A stretch of DNA of 64,000 bases, taken from Chroococcus sp. FPU101. Lineage in GTDB: Bacteria; Cyanobacteriota; Cyanobacteriia; Cyanobacteriales; Microcystaceae. Below the pieces are notes generated by a model. It did no database searches, was not told the DNA's origin, and saw only the letters and a program-made list of their open reading frames with translations. Shown here in pieces: positions 20,372 to 30,380 of this stretch. The stretch is taken from assembly GCF_017312365.1 (NCBI RefSeq), contig NZ_BLJI01000009.1:62001-126000 (forward strand). Reading direction: 5' to 3'. Position 1 is the stretch's first letter; each line of letters opens with the position of its first letter. Position numbers and translations under genes: made by a program.

Positions 20372-21016
20372 TTAAGGGGATAAGCGTTCTCTGAGCCATT
20401 GACTTGTTTCACTTCGACGATAGGATAAGCGATCGTGGAGGCGGCTAGGTCGTCCTTGCCAGAATTCAATCAGATCAGGTATGACGCGATATCCTCCCCA
20501 ATGTGGCGGACGGGGAACTTCTTGACCTGCGTATTTTTGTTTGAGTTCTGCTAAACGCTGTTCGAGGATCTCTCGATTTTCGATAATTTTACTTTGTTCA
20601 GAAGCCCAAGCCCCAAAACGAGATTCATTGGGACGACTATAAAAATAGCGGTCGGATTCTGCTTCGGTAACTTTTTCAACTTTTCCTTCGATCCGTACTT
20701 GACGCTCTAAAGTATCCCACCAAAAGACTAAAGCAACCCAAGGATTTTGATTTAATTGTTGTCCTTTGGCACTGTTGTAATTAGTAAAAAAGACAAATCC
20801 TCTTTCATCAAAATCTTTTAATAAAACCATTCGTGAGCTTGGTTTTCCCTCTGGTGTTACGGTAGCGAGGGTCATGGCGTTAGGTTCTAGAATTTGCGCT
20901 TCTAGGGCTTTTTCAAACCAGTTTTTAAACTGAATAAAAGGATTTAGATCAGCTTGGGCTTCAATTAGTCCAGTCAACGTGTAATTTTGTCGAAGATCTG
21001 CGATTGGTTGGTTCAT
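20372..21016 (-). CDS. pdxH: Pyridoxamine 5'-phosphate oxidase
   Basis: The FMN-dependent enzyme that oxidises pyridoxine or pyridoxamine 5'-phosphate to pyridoxal 5'-phosphate. 214 residues, full length. It shows [20 protein letters not shown], the FMN-binding [45 protein letters not shown] and the C-terminal signature [20 protein letters not shown] with SRLHDR. It appears monocistronic. The region upstream is AT-rich, with no evident operator. Confidence 0.97.
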   Translation of the reverse strand: MNQPIADLRQNYTLTGLIEAQADLNPFIQFKNWFEKALEAQILEPNAMTLATVTPEGKPSSRMVLLKDFDERGFVFFTNYNSAKGQQLNQNPWVALVFWWDTLERQVRIEGKVEKVTEAESDRYFYSRPNESRFGAWASEQSKIIENREILEQRLAELKQKYAGQEVPRPPHWGGYRVIPDLIEFWQGRPSRLHDRLSYRRSETSQWLRERLSP

Positions 21017-21468
21017 TGGTTACTTTTCTTTAGTAATTGCTTTTTTAAGATATCACAGATGTTATTTCTTCTTTTTTCATCATCACCAACAATCTAGTTT
21101 ATGATTACTTAATGAATGCTTTTTTTTATGAAATGCTTGATTTTTATCAGTTTATTAAATCACGTTTTTGTGATTTTTTTTTGTTTTTAATTACTTTTAA
21201 TTTTAAAAATTACACAATTTTTAAAGAAAGAAAAGAGAGAGTTGACGCTACAATGGAAATTATGGCAAATTGTCAAAAAGTTTCTGTTTTCCGTTCTGGG
21301 TTGACTGACGATAATGAAAGCCGATGGGTAAAGCAGTATACAACAGTCAATTAGATTGATCTACCTAGTATGTTCGCTCTAACTCTTTCAGGACGGAGGA
21401 GAAGCACTAAAACAAGATTAACCCATCTTGACTGATTGAGACAACTAGACGCTGAAATAAAAATAAAA
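21017..21468. other. Intergenic region upstream of sir, 452 bases
   Basis: Spacer between divergent pdxH and sir. The left half is very AT-rich. A short open frame at 21112-21354 is Phe/Lys-rich with no family resemblance and is not called. Near sir, ttgacg (21242), tacaat (21249) and ttgact (21301) resemble promoter hexamers, but no pair has ideal spacing. cggaggag at 21395 resembles a strong ribosome-binding site yet lies about 70 bases before the sir start and has no good start codon behind it. Confidence 0.4.
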
Positions 21469-23409
21469 ATGGTTACAACCCCCATTTCTGAAACTCGTAA
21501 AGTCTCTAAAGTAGAAGGGCTAAAAGAACGCAGTAACTACTTAAGAGAACCTGTTGCGACCCAACTGCTAGAGAACACCACTCATTTTACTGAAGAGGCT
21601 ACACAAATCCTCAAATTTCACGGCTCCTATCAACAAGATAACCGTGATAACCGAGTCAAAGGGCAAGAAAAAGACTATCAGTTCATGTTACGGACTCGTA
21701 GTCCAGGCGGTTATATCCCACCTGAATTGTATTTGACAATGGAAAAGCTTTCAGAAGAATACGGCAATCATACCCTTAGAATAACGACCCGCCAAGGGAT
21801 GCAAATTCACGGCATTCTCAAGAAAAACTTAAAAACAGCGATCGCAGCAATTGTGCGGAATATGGGATCTACATTAGGAGCCTGTGGGGATCTTAATCGT
21901 AACGTCATGGCACCGCCCGCACCCTACAAAAACCGACCCGAATATCAGTATGCTTGGGAATATGCGGATAATGTGGCTGATTTACTCACCCCACAAACGG
22001 GAGCTTATTATGAAATTTGGCTAGATGGCGAAAAAGCGATCAGTGCTGAAAAACCAGAAGTAAAAGCAGCCAGAGAACGTAATCAAAACGGAACTAATCT
22101 TAATGATCCCATTGAACCACTTTACGGGGAACAGTATATGCCTCGTAAGTTTAAATGTAGTGTCACGGTTCCGGGGGATAACTCCATTGATGTTTATACA
22201 CATGATGTTAGTCTGGTCGTCATTACAGACCCCTACGGCAACTTAGAAGGATTTAATATTCTAGCAGGGGGCGGTTTAGGAAGAAGCCACAATAATGAAG
22301 AAACCTTTGCGCGGATGTCCGATCCAATCGGTTATATCAACAAAGATGATATTTATAGTGCAATAAAAGCGATCGTGGCGACTCAAAGAGACTACGGCGA
22401 ACGCTTTAACCGTCGTCATGCTCGGATGAAATATTTATTGCATGATTGGGGTGTAGAAAAATTTAGAGAGACTCTAGAAAGCTATTTGGGACAGCAACTA
22501 GAGCCATTTAAACCCCTGAAAGAGTGGAAATATCAAGACTTTTTAGGATGGCATGAACAAGGAGACGGACGGTTATTTTTTGGTCTTTCCGTCGAAAATG
22601 GACGCATTAAGGATCAAGGAAGCTTTCAATTGAAGACTGCTTTACGGAAGATTGTCGAGCAGTTTCAAATTCCGATGCGACTGACTCCAAATCATAATAT
22701 TATTCTCTATGAGATTGAACCGACTAACAAAGGGTTGATCGAGGACATCTTACAGCAACACGGTGTGATTACGGATGCTCAAGAAATCGAGCCGCTAGTG
22801 CGTTTTTCGATGGCTTGTCCCGCACTCCCCACCTGTGGTTTAGCCATCACTGAATCAGAACGAGCTTTACCTGGCATTATTGATCGCATTCGTGGTTTAC
22901 TCAATAAGCTAGATCTAAAAGATGAAAATTTCGTGATTCGGATGACAGGATGTCCTAATGGTTGTGCTAGACCATACATGGCTGAATTAGGCTTTGTGGG
23001 TAGTGCACCGAACGCTTACCAAGTTTGGTTGGGCGGAACACCCGATCAAACCCGTTTAGCACAAGCTTATGTCGATAAGCTACCTGATGAGCAAATCGAA
23101 ACATTTCTAGAACCCTTGTTTGTTTACTTTAAACAAAGTAAAACCAAAGGTGAAAGTTTTGGTGAGTTTTGTCATCGAGTGGGTTTTGACTCCTTACGCG
23201 AATTTTCTGCTAATTATCAACCGTCTGATCAAGTTCCTATGAAACAAACGACTACTAAGCCTCGTAAAGATCGTAAAAATCAAAATCGTGTCAGCGTTCC
23301 AGATGAAATGTTTGTGCGTCTCAAAAGCGCGGCACAAGAGGAAGGCCGGCCCATGAACCATATTATTAATGAGGCTTTAGAGGCTTATTTCTCTTCAAAG
23401 AAAGAGTAA
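21469..23409 (+). CDS. sir: Ferredoxin-dependent sulfite reductase with RHH-like C-terminal tail
   Basis: Reduces sulfite to sulfide with six electrons from ferredoxin, in assimilatory sulfur metabolism. 646 residues from ATG 21469; an in-frame TTG at 21436 adds residues not seen in the family. The siroheme/4Fe-4S ligands are C450 and C456 ([11 protein letters not shown]) and C495 and C499 ([16 protein letters not shown]), and [13 protein letters not shown] is the siroheme-side motif. About 40 residues beyond the usual end, residues 606-646, carry [20 protein letters not shown] followed by [16 protein letters not shown], which looks like a ribbon-helix-helix (CopG/Arc) DNA-binding unit. Confidence 0.96.
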   Translation: MVTTPISETRKVSKVEGLKERSNYLREPVATQLLENTTHFTEEATQILKFHGSYQQDNRDNRVKGQEKDYQFMLRTRSPGGYIPPELYLTMEKLSEEYGNHTLRITTRQGMQIHGILKKNLKTAIAAIVRNMGSTLGACGDLNRNVMAPPAPYKNRPEYQYAWEYADNVADLLTPQTGAYYEIWLDGEKAISAEKPEVKAARERNQNGTNLNDPIEPLYGEQYMPRKFKCSVTVPGDNSIDVYTHDVSLVVITDPYGNLEGFNILAGGGLGRSHNNEETFARMSDPIGYINKDDIYSAIKAIVATQRDYGERFNRRHARMKYLLHDWGVEKFRETLESYLGQQLEPFKPLKEWKYQDFLGWHEQGDGRLFFGLSVENGRIKDQGSFQLKTALRKIVEQFQIPMRLTPNHNIILYEIEPTNKGLIEDILQQHGVITDAQEIEPLVRFSMACPALPTCGLAITESERALPGIIDRIRGLLNKLDLKDENFVIRMTGCPNGCARPYMAELGFVGSAPNAYQVWLGGTPDQTRLAQAYVDKLPDEQIETFLEPLFVYFKQSKTKGESFGEFCHRVGFDSLREFSANYQPSDQVPMKQTTTKPRKDRKNQNRVSVPDEMFVRLKSAAQEEGRPMNHIINEALEAYFSSKKE

Positions 23410-23430
23410 CTTTAAATCAGTTATCACTAA

Positions 23431-23470
23431 CCAGTAATCAGTCATCTGTAATATGATGACTGATTACTGG
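23431..23470. terminator. Perfect 16-bp hairpin between sir and gun4
   Basis: ccagtaatcagtcatc (23431-23446) is exactly complementary to gatgactgattactgg (23455-23470), with an 8-base loop. It lies between convergent sir and gun4 and probably ends transcription from both sides, though there is no U-tract. The cagtaatcagt motif recurs partially on both flanks (tcagttatcacta before, tgctgacgactg after), which resembles the cagtnatcagt-type dispersed repeats of cyanobacteria. Confidence 0.7.
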
Positions 23471-23486
23471 ATGCTGACGACTGTAA

Positions 23487-24218
23487 TTACCATCCTTTTT
23501 CTTGCCAAACGGGATGAGTGTATAAAGAAGCGGCTACTCTGACTCCGCGTAATTGATTTAATAAAGGAAGATGTCCTACTGGCGCACTGAGATCCCAAAT
23601 AAACTCATTTGGGTATTGTGTCCAATTGTTGCCATTTTTCCAGTTAATTTTCGGCCAAAGTTTTGGGAAATCTTCACCTACAGATAGCCAGATTTTGCGC
23701 TGTACAGAAAAGCCAAATTTACCTTCAGAATGAACCCACCATAGAGAATTAATAGTGTGTAAGTCGGTGCTGGGAAACTGATCGACTTCAGTAAAATAAA
23801 GCCATTTGCGACTAACTGCCGCAACGCCAGCAAGTTCACAAAGCTTCTGACGAGTGAGACTATCGGCGGTTTGAAAATCACCCTCAGCCAGTAATTGCTG
23901 GAGTAAACGATAATCAATAGAGCGATCGCTCTCTAACGGTACCACACCTGTCGGGAAATGGGTTTGTAGAAAATCTTGTGTTTTAGAGGATTTAACTTGA
24001 TAAAGGGTTTGATACACTTTCCCTTTTACTAAATTAACGGGTGCATCTTGAATAGAGCTTAAGTAATCGATCAGAACATCTAAACCCGCGTCTCCCGCAC
24101 TGGCTAGATGTGAAATCATTTGTAACTGATTTTTTTCGGACTCAGAGCGAAATTGATTCGCCAACTGCGAAATATTTACACTAGATTCTTTTAAAAGGGT
24201 CGTATCGGGATCAGTCAT
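23487..24218 (-). CDS. gun4: GUN4 protein, Mg-chelatase regulator
   Basis: Binds protoporphyrin IX and Mg-protoporphyrin IX and stimulates Mg-chelatase in chlorophyll synthesis. 243 residues from the ATG at 24218 (a GTG at 24251 would add 11 residues). The N-terminal about 85 residues form the helical-bundle domain of cyanobacterial Gun4. The GUN4 core follows: SIDYRLLQQLLAEGDFQTAD, the loop VDQFPSTDLHTINSLWWVHS with SEGKFGFSVQRKIW, and ENGNNWTQYPNEF-like WKNGNNWTQYPNEFIWDLSA. The domain pair and length match the true regulator and not the GUN4-fused kinases. Confidence 0.95.
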   Translation of the reverse strand: MTDPDTTLLKESSVNISQLANQFRSESEKNQLQMISHLASAGDAGLDVLIDYLSSIQDAPVNLVKGKVYQTLYQVKSSKTQDFLQTHFPTGVVPLESDRSIDYRLLQQLLAEGDFQTADSLTRQKLCELAGVAAVSRKWLYFTEVDQFPSTDLHTINSLWWVHSEGKFGFSVQRKIWLSVGEDFPKLWPKINWKNGNNWTQYPNEFIWDLSAPVGHLPLLNQLRGVRVAASLYTHPVWQEKGW

Positions 24219-24291
24219 GTTGGTATGGCAAAAAAATTGATTCTCTAGCACTTAGCTTACTCATTTGAACGAGAATCTTTAATCGATCATA

Positions 24292-26442
24292 TCAGACTGT
24301 GGAGTTGTCCTTGGCGATTTGCTTCCTTATAAATATTTTTCGTTTCCAGCCATAACGCGCTCCGATCCCTAATCCTAGTAAAACTATTATTAGGAGTAGA
24401 CTGCGTGTCAAAGGACTAAAATGAGGAAACCAACCCCTTTGTGACGCAATAATCTTGACTGAAGTTATCGCACCGATCGCATCAATTTCTACGGAATTAG
24501 CGGTGTTTTTTGGTGTCTGTTGTGCTGTTGAAAGGTCATAAGTTAAACGAACATAAGAAAAAAAATCTTTTTTCCCCCAACCCCATTGATCAAGGTTAAT
24601 TCCTCCTTGTTGACCATCAACATAGCCTACATCATACCAAACCATTCCATCTTGACTAATCGCCACCATGAGGGGATGCTTAAGAGGTTCACTACTAAAA
24701 ATCCAAAGATCGTTTTGAGAATTTCCATTCCCACTCAATAAATTGTCTGTAAATTTTACATTTAAAGTCCCAGTTGGGCCGAGTGTAACTGAATTGTTTG
24801 GCTGATCGAAAAAGAAAAAGCGTTTGCTTTGTTTTGCATTAGGAATACCTAAAGCCTCCAAAGGGTGATTGAGCGTTTCGTGATCTGAAGTTAATTCAAT
24901 TGGCACAGCGTAAGCATTTTTTTGATAGTAAATGACTTCATCAGCAAAAGAAATCCCGCCTTGGGGAAATTGCAACCCTTTAAAGGTTTGAACTTGATTG
25001 AAAGCAACTGCCAAAATTACAACGGGTAAGATAGAAAGAATTAAAATGAGACTGATCTGTGCTGATTTTTTGAGGAGATGCCAAGATTGATTTGTTCTTA
25101 AATTTTGCAACTGTTTTAAGATTTCCCACGATGACCACTGGGGTATTCGTTTTGTGGTTTCTGAACGATAGAGAGGTAAGCTCACCTGAAAACAACTGCC
25201 CTTACCCATTTCACTACTCACCGTAATTTGTCCACCATGAACACGAGCGATCGCCATGGCAATGGCTAAACCAAGTCCTGTTCCTCCTTGACGATAAGTA
25301 CGAGCTTGATCCGCCCGCCAAAACCGATCAAAAACAAAGGGAAGGCTTTCTGATGGTATGCCAATTCCTGTATCTTTAATGCTCACTAAAGCGGTTTGGT
25401 TATGTTGTGTGAGACGTAATCTAATTTTTCCGCCTTCTGGAGTATAGTTGATGGCGTTTTCTAAAAGATTTGAAAACAACCGACTTAATTGTGCTTGATC
25501 TCCTCTAATTTTGGCTTTGGCTAAACAATCATATTTAAAATGAATGTTTTTTGCTTCGGCGACGGGTTCGAGCCACTCAAATAAGTCGTCTAGTAGAGCA
25601 TCTAAAGCTAGACAATGCCAATCTTGCTGGTTAAGAACGCTACTTTTTGCTTCACTACGAGCCAAAAATAGCAAATCTTGGGTTAAATGGGTCATTTGTT
25701 CAGTAGCACTAGCGATCGCTGCTAATTTTTTAGCATCTTTGGTCTCAAAGCGTTCGGGATGATTTCGCATCACATCAACTGAGGCTTTAATGGCTGTTAA
25801 TGGCCCCCGTAATTCATGAGACGCATCGGCTGTAAACTGTTGTAGTTGTTTAAAGCTTTGCATAACGGGTTCTAAGGCTTTTTTGGTCAGCCAAAGCCCA
25901 CCAAGGGCAATCAACCCTAAAACCGTTAGAACACTAAAGCCCAACTGCCATAAGAATTGATTTTGAACGGTCTGTATTTCTTGAGTTGTTTGACCACCGC
26001 GAATATATCCTACTAAAGTGAGTTGCTCTGAAATGGAGCTTTTTTGTTTAATAGGAAGCGTATATGTGCGTATTTGATAGGGTAGTAAATCTTTTTGGCT
26101 AATTAGTGTCCAAAACCCTTGTTTAGGAGGAAATAATAACTTTAAGTTTCCCTGACGTGCTAAAAGCCGACCTTGAGCGTCGAACCATTCTAAACTTTGC
26201 TGCTCTGAATTAAAAATCTCGCGCCAAGAAACATTATCTAAATTGCTTAAATCTTTGTTTTCTTGACTAATCTGAGTAAAAGAAGGCGCAGTGACCAGCA
26301 CCAAGGATTTTAAACTTTCATCTACTTGATTATAGAGGCTGCGACTAAATAACCAAAAAAAGGCCGCGCTAAATAAACATAAAATAGCCGCCATTACTAA
26401 TAAGTAATATAACAGTAGGCGACTTCGAGAACTTTGGAACAT
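24292..26442 (-). CDS. Sensor histidine kinase with an extra C-terminal extracytoplasmic domain
   Basis: A 716-residue membrane histidine kinase. TM1 is at 10-33, a periplasmic loop at 34-163, TM2 at 164-186, then HisKA with phospho-acceptor H209 (FTADASHELRGPLTAIKA). The HATPase follows with the N box NLLENAINYTPEGG, G1 DTGIGIPSES and G2 GGTGLGLAIA, ending near 425. Where such kinases usually stop, this one continues through a linker, a third TM at 461-482, about 200 extracytoplasmic residues (including VAISQDGMVWYDVGYVDG and VRLTYDL...VEIDAIGAI, resembling beta-sandwich cell-surface domains) and TM4 at 681-697 with a basic tail. No response regulator is adjacent, so its partner is unknown. 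Confidence 0.93.
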   Translation of the reverse strand: MFQSSRSRLLLYYLLVMAAILCLFSAAFFWLFSRSLYNQVDESLKSLVLVTAPSFTQISQENKDLSNLDNVSWREIFNSEQQSLEWFDAQGRLLARQGNLKLLFPPKQGFWTLISQKDLLPYQIRTYTLPIKQKSSISEQLTLVGYIRGGQTTQEIQTVQNQFLWQLGFSVLTVLGLIALGGLWLTKKALEPVMQSFKQLQQFTADASHELRGPLTAIKASVDVMRNHPERFETKDAKKLAAIASATEQMTHLTQDLLFLARSEAKSSVLNQQDWHCLALDALLDDLFEWLEPVAEAKNIHFKYDCLAKAKIRGDQAQLSRLFSNLLENAINYTPEGGKIRLRLTQHNQTALVSIKDTGIGIPSESLPFVFDRFWRADQARTYRQGGTGLGLAIAMAIARVHGGQITVSSEMGKGSCFQVSLPLYRSETTKRIPQWSSWEILKQLQNLRTNQSWHLLKKSAQISLILILSILPVVILAVAFNQVQTFKGLQFPQGGISFADEVIYYQKNAYAVPIELTSDHETLNHPLEALGIPNAKQSKRFFFFDQPNNSVTLGPTGTLNVKFTDNLLSGNGNSQNDLWIFSSEPLKHPLMVAISQDGMVWYDVGYVDGQQGGINLDQWGWGKKDFFSYVRLTYDLSTAQQTPKNTANSVEIDAIGAITSVKIIASQRGWFPHFSPLTRSLLLIIVLLGLGIGARYGWKRKIFIRKQIAKDNSTV

Positions 26443-26530
26443 CTGATGATGTCGCTTTTTTGTTAATTAGTCTTATCCATCTTAGCCAATTTTTTGAGGC
26501 TTATAAGGAAAAACTAAGAAGAAAAAAATA

Positions 26531-27640
26531 TTACTCTACATTTGGACTGGCTTGACTAATTTCAGATAATTCAGAAAGACTGCCAGGGCGATTTTCTCCC
26601 CACTTAATTAATTGATTTAAAACTGAGGGGGTTAGGTTCGCTAGGCGGGCGGCATCATTAAGATCTTTTCCGCTACGCAAAGCCCTAATTGCGGTTTGAA
26701 CTTTTTTATACGTTTTTGTTCCGTAATTAATCTGACCTTTTTCATCAGCGACCATGAGACCTGCAACAATATCATTAGCGTGGCTTAGATGTACATCGGA
26801 TTGCTGAGGTGACGGGTTGACGCCCCTACTATATAAGTAATCTCGATAAACTTGTTTAGAAAGTTGCTGGGCTTTGAGGGCTGTTCTATTTTTAAGTTCA
26901 TTGCTTTTATAATCCGTTTGGTTCGGAGTGATAAAGCTATCTAATGGCTTTTGCGGTGGCTGTGTGGAAAACAAAGCTCTCGAGTCGAGTTTAATTTCAG
27001 CACTAGAGGGTTTAGGTTTAGAGGCTTGAATCGTAGAGTGAGGATAAGAAAGATTAGTAGAGGGAGTAAAAGACACTGATCCAGGGCCCGATGCAGGTAA
27101 CCTAGATTGAATTTGAGGGTTTTTGTTTTGGGTACTTAGTTTCTCGCGTAAGGAATTTTGAGAATTGTTTATTTGAATAGAAGAGCCTAAAACTCTGAAA
27201 TTGTGTTCAGAGGAATGAGTTTGACCACTTTTAATGATTTGATTTAGTAATGAGCCAGCCTGACTATTAAGAGACGGTAAATTTTTTTTAATAATTAAGG
27301 GATAATTAGTATTTTGAGTGGAAAGGGTGGGCTGATTGTTTTTGTCTAACTCCAGACTTTTAACTTGGTTTTTGTAGGTTTCTATTTCTCCTTCTAGTTT
27401 TTTGATTTCCTGTTGGTGCTGGGCAATTTTTTGATAGCTCGTTTTTAATTGGGCTTGTTCTGCGCTGGTTTTCCCTTTAACAGCCGTATAATAAGAATCT
27501 GTTGGCTCTGCTACATCTGGTTGATTACTGGTTAGCTGGGTTTGTTGCGATCGCATTAGTGGCACAATCAAGACCGCTATGATCGCTGTAGCCATATTTA
27601 GCTTTATTAGGTTTTTGACAACAGAAGGTAAGGTTTTCAT
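26531..27640 (-). CDS. Hypothetical membrane-anchored coiled-coil protein
   Basis: 369 residues. A hydrophobic segment at about 13-29 (LNMATAIIAVLIVPLM) is a signal anchor. Residues 50-105 form a coiled coil (HQQEIKKLEGEIETYKNQVK). A long Ser/Gln/Asn/Pro-rich disordered stretch follows to about 250. The C-terminal about 110 residues are helical and contain DAARLANLTPSVLNQLIKWG, which looks like a helix-turn-helix but would be extracytoplasmic if the anchor is a signal peptide. I do not recognise the family. It is separated by about 90 bases from the kinase gene on the same strand. Confidence 0.65.
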   Translation of the reverse strand: MKTLPSVVKNLIKLNMATAIIAVLIVPLMRSQQTQLTSNQPDVAEPTDSYYTAVKGKTSAEQAQLKTSYQKIAQHQQEIKKLEGEIETYKNQVKSLELDKNNQPTLSTQNTNYPLIIKKNLPSLNSQAGSLLNQIIKSGQTHSSEHNFRVLGSSIQINNSQNSLREKLSTQNKNPQIQSRLPASGPGSVSFTPSTNLSYPHSTIQASKPKPSSAEIKLDSRALFSTQPPQKPLDSFITPNQTDYKSNELKNRTALKAQQLSKQVYRDYLYSRGVNPSPQQSDVHLSHANDIVAGLMVADEKGQINYGTKTYKKVQTAIRALRSGKDLNDAARLANLTPSVLNQLIKWGENRPGSLSELSEISQASPNVE

Positions 27641-27800
27641 CCTTTCTACTCCAAAACTTAGCTTCTTTGATATGCCCTAGCACATGGGAACGCTAAAAGA
27701 GGGTTAATGGGTTATTTTAGTTCTAGATAGGCACTTAAACGAATGTTATCGAGGTAACAGACGCTCTGATGTTCTATCTCAGCTTGATGCCTTTAGCATA

Positions 27801-28292
27801 CTATAGTTTATTTCTTGATATATATTCAATAATTCCCGATGTTGATGTGGAAATTTCTATTTTAACTAACTCAATTTGTCCGCCATAAGCTTGAACGGTT
27901 GGAGCTTCGGGTAAAGTGGATAGGGTATAATCACCCCCTTTGACGTAAATATCGGGTTTGAGGGTTTTAATTAAATGATTAGCCGTTGTTTCATTGAAAA
28001 TGACCACACCATCAACTGCTTTTAGTGCGGCAATGACTTCTGCTCGTTGAGTTTCAGGAATAATCGGACGAGGTGGACTCCCTGCTTTATGGGGTTTAAT
28101 TTGACCCACTGAGTGATCACTATTTAAACCGACTACTAAGGTTTTACCATAGGTTTTTGCCGCATTTAAATAGCGCACATGACCCACATGGAGTAGGTCA
28201 AAGCAACCGTTTGTTAAGACTAGGGGTCGCCACTGTTCAGGATAAGTAGCAATCGCGAGTTCTAATTCATACAGGGTATAAACAGCAGTCAT
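27801..28292 (-). CDS. rfaE2: D-glycero-beta-D-manno-heptose 1-phosphate adenylyltransferase (RfaE2-type)
   Basis: A 163-residue nucleotidyltransferase that would transfer AMP to heptose 1-phosphate in ADP-heptose synthesis for lipopolysaccharide. It has TNGCFDLLHVGHVRYL with the cytidylyltransferase HxGH signature, then VVGLNSDHSVGQIK, RPIIPETQRAEVIAALKAVD and PDIYVKGGDYTLSTLPEA. The kinase domain (RfaE1) is not fused. It starts one base after the stop of the S9 peptidase gene, so they share a transcript. Assignment to the family is firm; the exact sugar substrate in cyanobacteria is less sure. Confidence 0.92.
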   Translation of the reverse strand: MTAVYTLYELELAIATYPEQWRPLVLTNGCFDLLHVGHVRYLNAAKTYGKTLVVGLNSDHSVGQIKPHKAGSPPRPIIPETQRAEVIAALKAVDGVVIFNETTANHLIKTLKPDIYVKGGDYTLSTLPEAPTVQAYGGQIELVKIEISTSTSGIIEYISRNKL

Positions 28293-28293
28293 G

Positions 28294-30213
28294 TTAAGTT
28301 AGATTGGTAATTTCAATGGGATCTATTGTATCGGCCATTGAAAAACCAAAAATACGAGAATAAAAATAGTATTCCCCATCAAGGGCTTTTTTAATTGTTT
28401 CAGCGCGACGAAATCCATGCTGTTCCCCGACAAACGGAACATACGCAACGGGTAAACCTTTCTTTCTCAAGGCTTTTACCATTATTTCGGCTTGGTTAGG
28501 GGGAACGACTTTATCTTCTAAACCTTGGAAAAAAATTACGGGACAAGATAAGCGATCAATAAAATGGATAGGCGACCGCTTGACATATATCTCTTTTTGT
28601 GCAGGGTAAAGACCGATTAACCGATCTAGATAACGAGATTCAAACTTATGAGTATCTTTACATAAAATTTCTAAATCACTGACCCCATAGTAACTGGCTC
28701 CTGCTTTAAAGGTGTCATGAAAGGTTAAAGCAGCTAAAGTCGTATAACCTCCTGCACTTCCTCCAGAAATGGCTAAACGGTTTTCGTCTACTTTCCCTTG
28801 TTTGACTAAATATTTGGCACCGTTGATACAATCTTGAACATCGACGATTCCCCAATTGTGATCTAAACGTTGACGGTATGAGCGTCCATATCCTGTACTA
28901 CCGCCATAGTTCACATCTAGATAACCAAAGCCACGACTTGTCCAATATTGGATTCTTAAGTTTAACCCAACTGAGGCGGCGGCGGTTGGCCCTCCATGAC
29001 TTTTGACGAGTAAGGGGGGTTTTTCGTCTAGCCCTAGTTGATAGTCTGAGTTTTTTGGCGGATAATACCAAGCATAGGCGGTTAGTCCGTTGTCTGTGGG
29101 AAATGCGATCGCTTCTGGACAAGAAATATATTTTAGATCAATCGTCAGTTCACTAGCGTTTTTAAGAATAGTGGTTTCTTGAGTTTTAAAATCATATTGA
29201 ATAATGGCTGCTGTTTGAGTGGGAGAACTGCCGATAAAAACCAGCTTTTCTTCTTGAACTTTTAGACAAAATATATTAGTGTAGGGTAAATTAATCGGTT
29301 GAAGTTGTTGAGTTTTTAGGTCAATCAGAGCGAGATACCAGCGACCATTTTGAGTATAAATACAAGCTATTTTATCGGGATTAATAAAACCATAAGTAGA
29401 GATGCCAAAAATCCAATGAGGATAGGCGAATTCTGCTTCAGTTTGATAAATAGATACTGGCTCATTTTGATAGCGATAGAGATTCCACCAAAGTGTATGA
29501 TCGCTACTAAAATAGAGATAACCATCGGGCGACCATCTAGGTTCACAAATCGATTCTTCTATATTTGCAATTAGACATTGACGGTTTTCTAAATTGCCTC
29601 TCTTATCAAAATTAGCCCGCCATAATTGACTTTCATCCCAAGGCATATGAGGATGGTTCCACTCAATCCAAGCTAATTGATTTCCATCTGGGCTTAAACG
29701 AGGTGAGGTATAAAAATCGGCTCCAAAAGCTAACTTTTTGATGGTTCCATTTTGAAGATCAATACTAGCTAAATAATTTTCGGGTTCTTGTTCAGAATCA
29801 GTATGATCTTCACATACACAAATTAGGCGATCGCGATTTTTATCTAGAATTAAATCAGCATAACGCAATTTAGTTATTGTTGTTAAAGGTTGTGGCGTAT
29901 TCGTATCAACTTGTTGTCGATAAATTTGTTGATCAGCGTAATTAACAAAATAGATAATTCCGTCACTAACAAGGTAAGATCCCCCGCCATATTCATGAAC
30001 CCGAGTCCGAATGTTATAAGGTTGGGGTGTAATTTCTCTTATTTCTCCATCTGATGAGTGCTTTACTAATACGTTTCTTCCCCCTTCGGATGGTCTTCCT
30101 TCTAACCAGTAAACATCATTTCTGTCAATAGATGCCTCACTTAAGCTGATTGTTTCTGCTACAATCAAGTCGGAAGTAATCGGAGATTTCCAAGAACCGT
30201 AATGACCTTGCAT
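28294..30213 (-). CDS. S9 family prolyl oligopeptidase / acylaminoacyl-peptidase-like
   Basis: A 639-residue serine peptidase. The N-terminal about 370 residues form a beta-propeller (repeated 'SPDGxxLAWIEW'-type blades such as SPRLSPDGNQLAWIEWNHPH). The C-terminal alpha/beta-hydrolase domain has the nucleophile S486 in SGGSAGGYTTL, D567 in FQGLEDKVVPP and H599 in GEQHGFR. PVIFFQGLEDKVVPP and GGSTGYGRSYRQRLDHNWG are typical of acylaminoacyl-peptidase (S9C) relatives. There is no signal peptide, so it is cytoplasmic. It is the first gene of a two-gene operon with rfaE2, whose product has no obvious link to peptide turnover. Confidence 0.92.
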   Translation of the reverse strand: MQGHYGSWKSPITSDLIVAETISLSEASIDRNDVYWLEGRPSEGGRNVLVKHSSDGEIREITPQPYNIRTRVHEYGGGSYLVSDGIIYFVNYADQQIYRQQVDTNTPQPLTTITKLRYADLILDKNRDRLICVCEDHTDSEQEPENYLASIDLQNGTIKKLAFGADFYTSPRLSPDGNQLAWIEWNHPHMPWDESQLWRANFDKRGNLENRQCLIANIEESICEPRWSPDGYLYFSSDHTLWWNLYRYQNEPVSIYQTEAEFAYPHWIFGISTYGFINPDKIACIYTQNGRWYLALIDLKTQQLQPINLPYTNIFCLKVQEEKLVFIGSSPTQTAAIIQYDFKTQETTILKNASELTIDLKYISCPEAIAFPTDNGLTAYAWYYPPKNSDYQLGLDEKPPLLVKSHGGPTAAASVGLNLRIQYWTSRGFGYLDVNYGGSTGYGRSYRQRLDHNWGIVDVQDCINGAKYLVKQGKVDENRLAISGGSAGGYTTLAALTFHDTFKAGASYYGVSDLEILCKDTHKFESRYLDRLIGLYPAQKEIYVKRSPIHFIDRLSCPVIFFQGLEDKVVPPNQAEIMVKALRKKGLPVAYVPFVGEQHGFRRAETIKKALDGEYYFYSRIFGFSMADTIDPIEITNLT

Positions 30214-30380
30214 AGTTAGAAAATGTGTTAAAAATTACTTAATCTTATTTTATAAGTTAATTGTTGTCAAAACATCAAAAATTATAGATTAAAAAAATGT
30301 TAAGTTTTTAAAAATCATCTGGTTTTTTAAGTCAATTCGTAATTATCATAGAGTTTAAACTGTAGTGTTCCCTAATTAAG

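Noticed and set aside
21301-21342. Possible sigma-70 promoter (ttgact and tatac) upstream of sir
   Set aside because: The spacing of about 30 bases is too wide for a standard promoter.
21112-21354. 80-residue Phe/Lys-rich frame upstream of sir
   Set aside because: Composition reflects local AT richness, with no recognisable domain or Shine-Dalgarno site.
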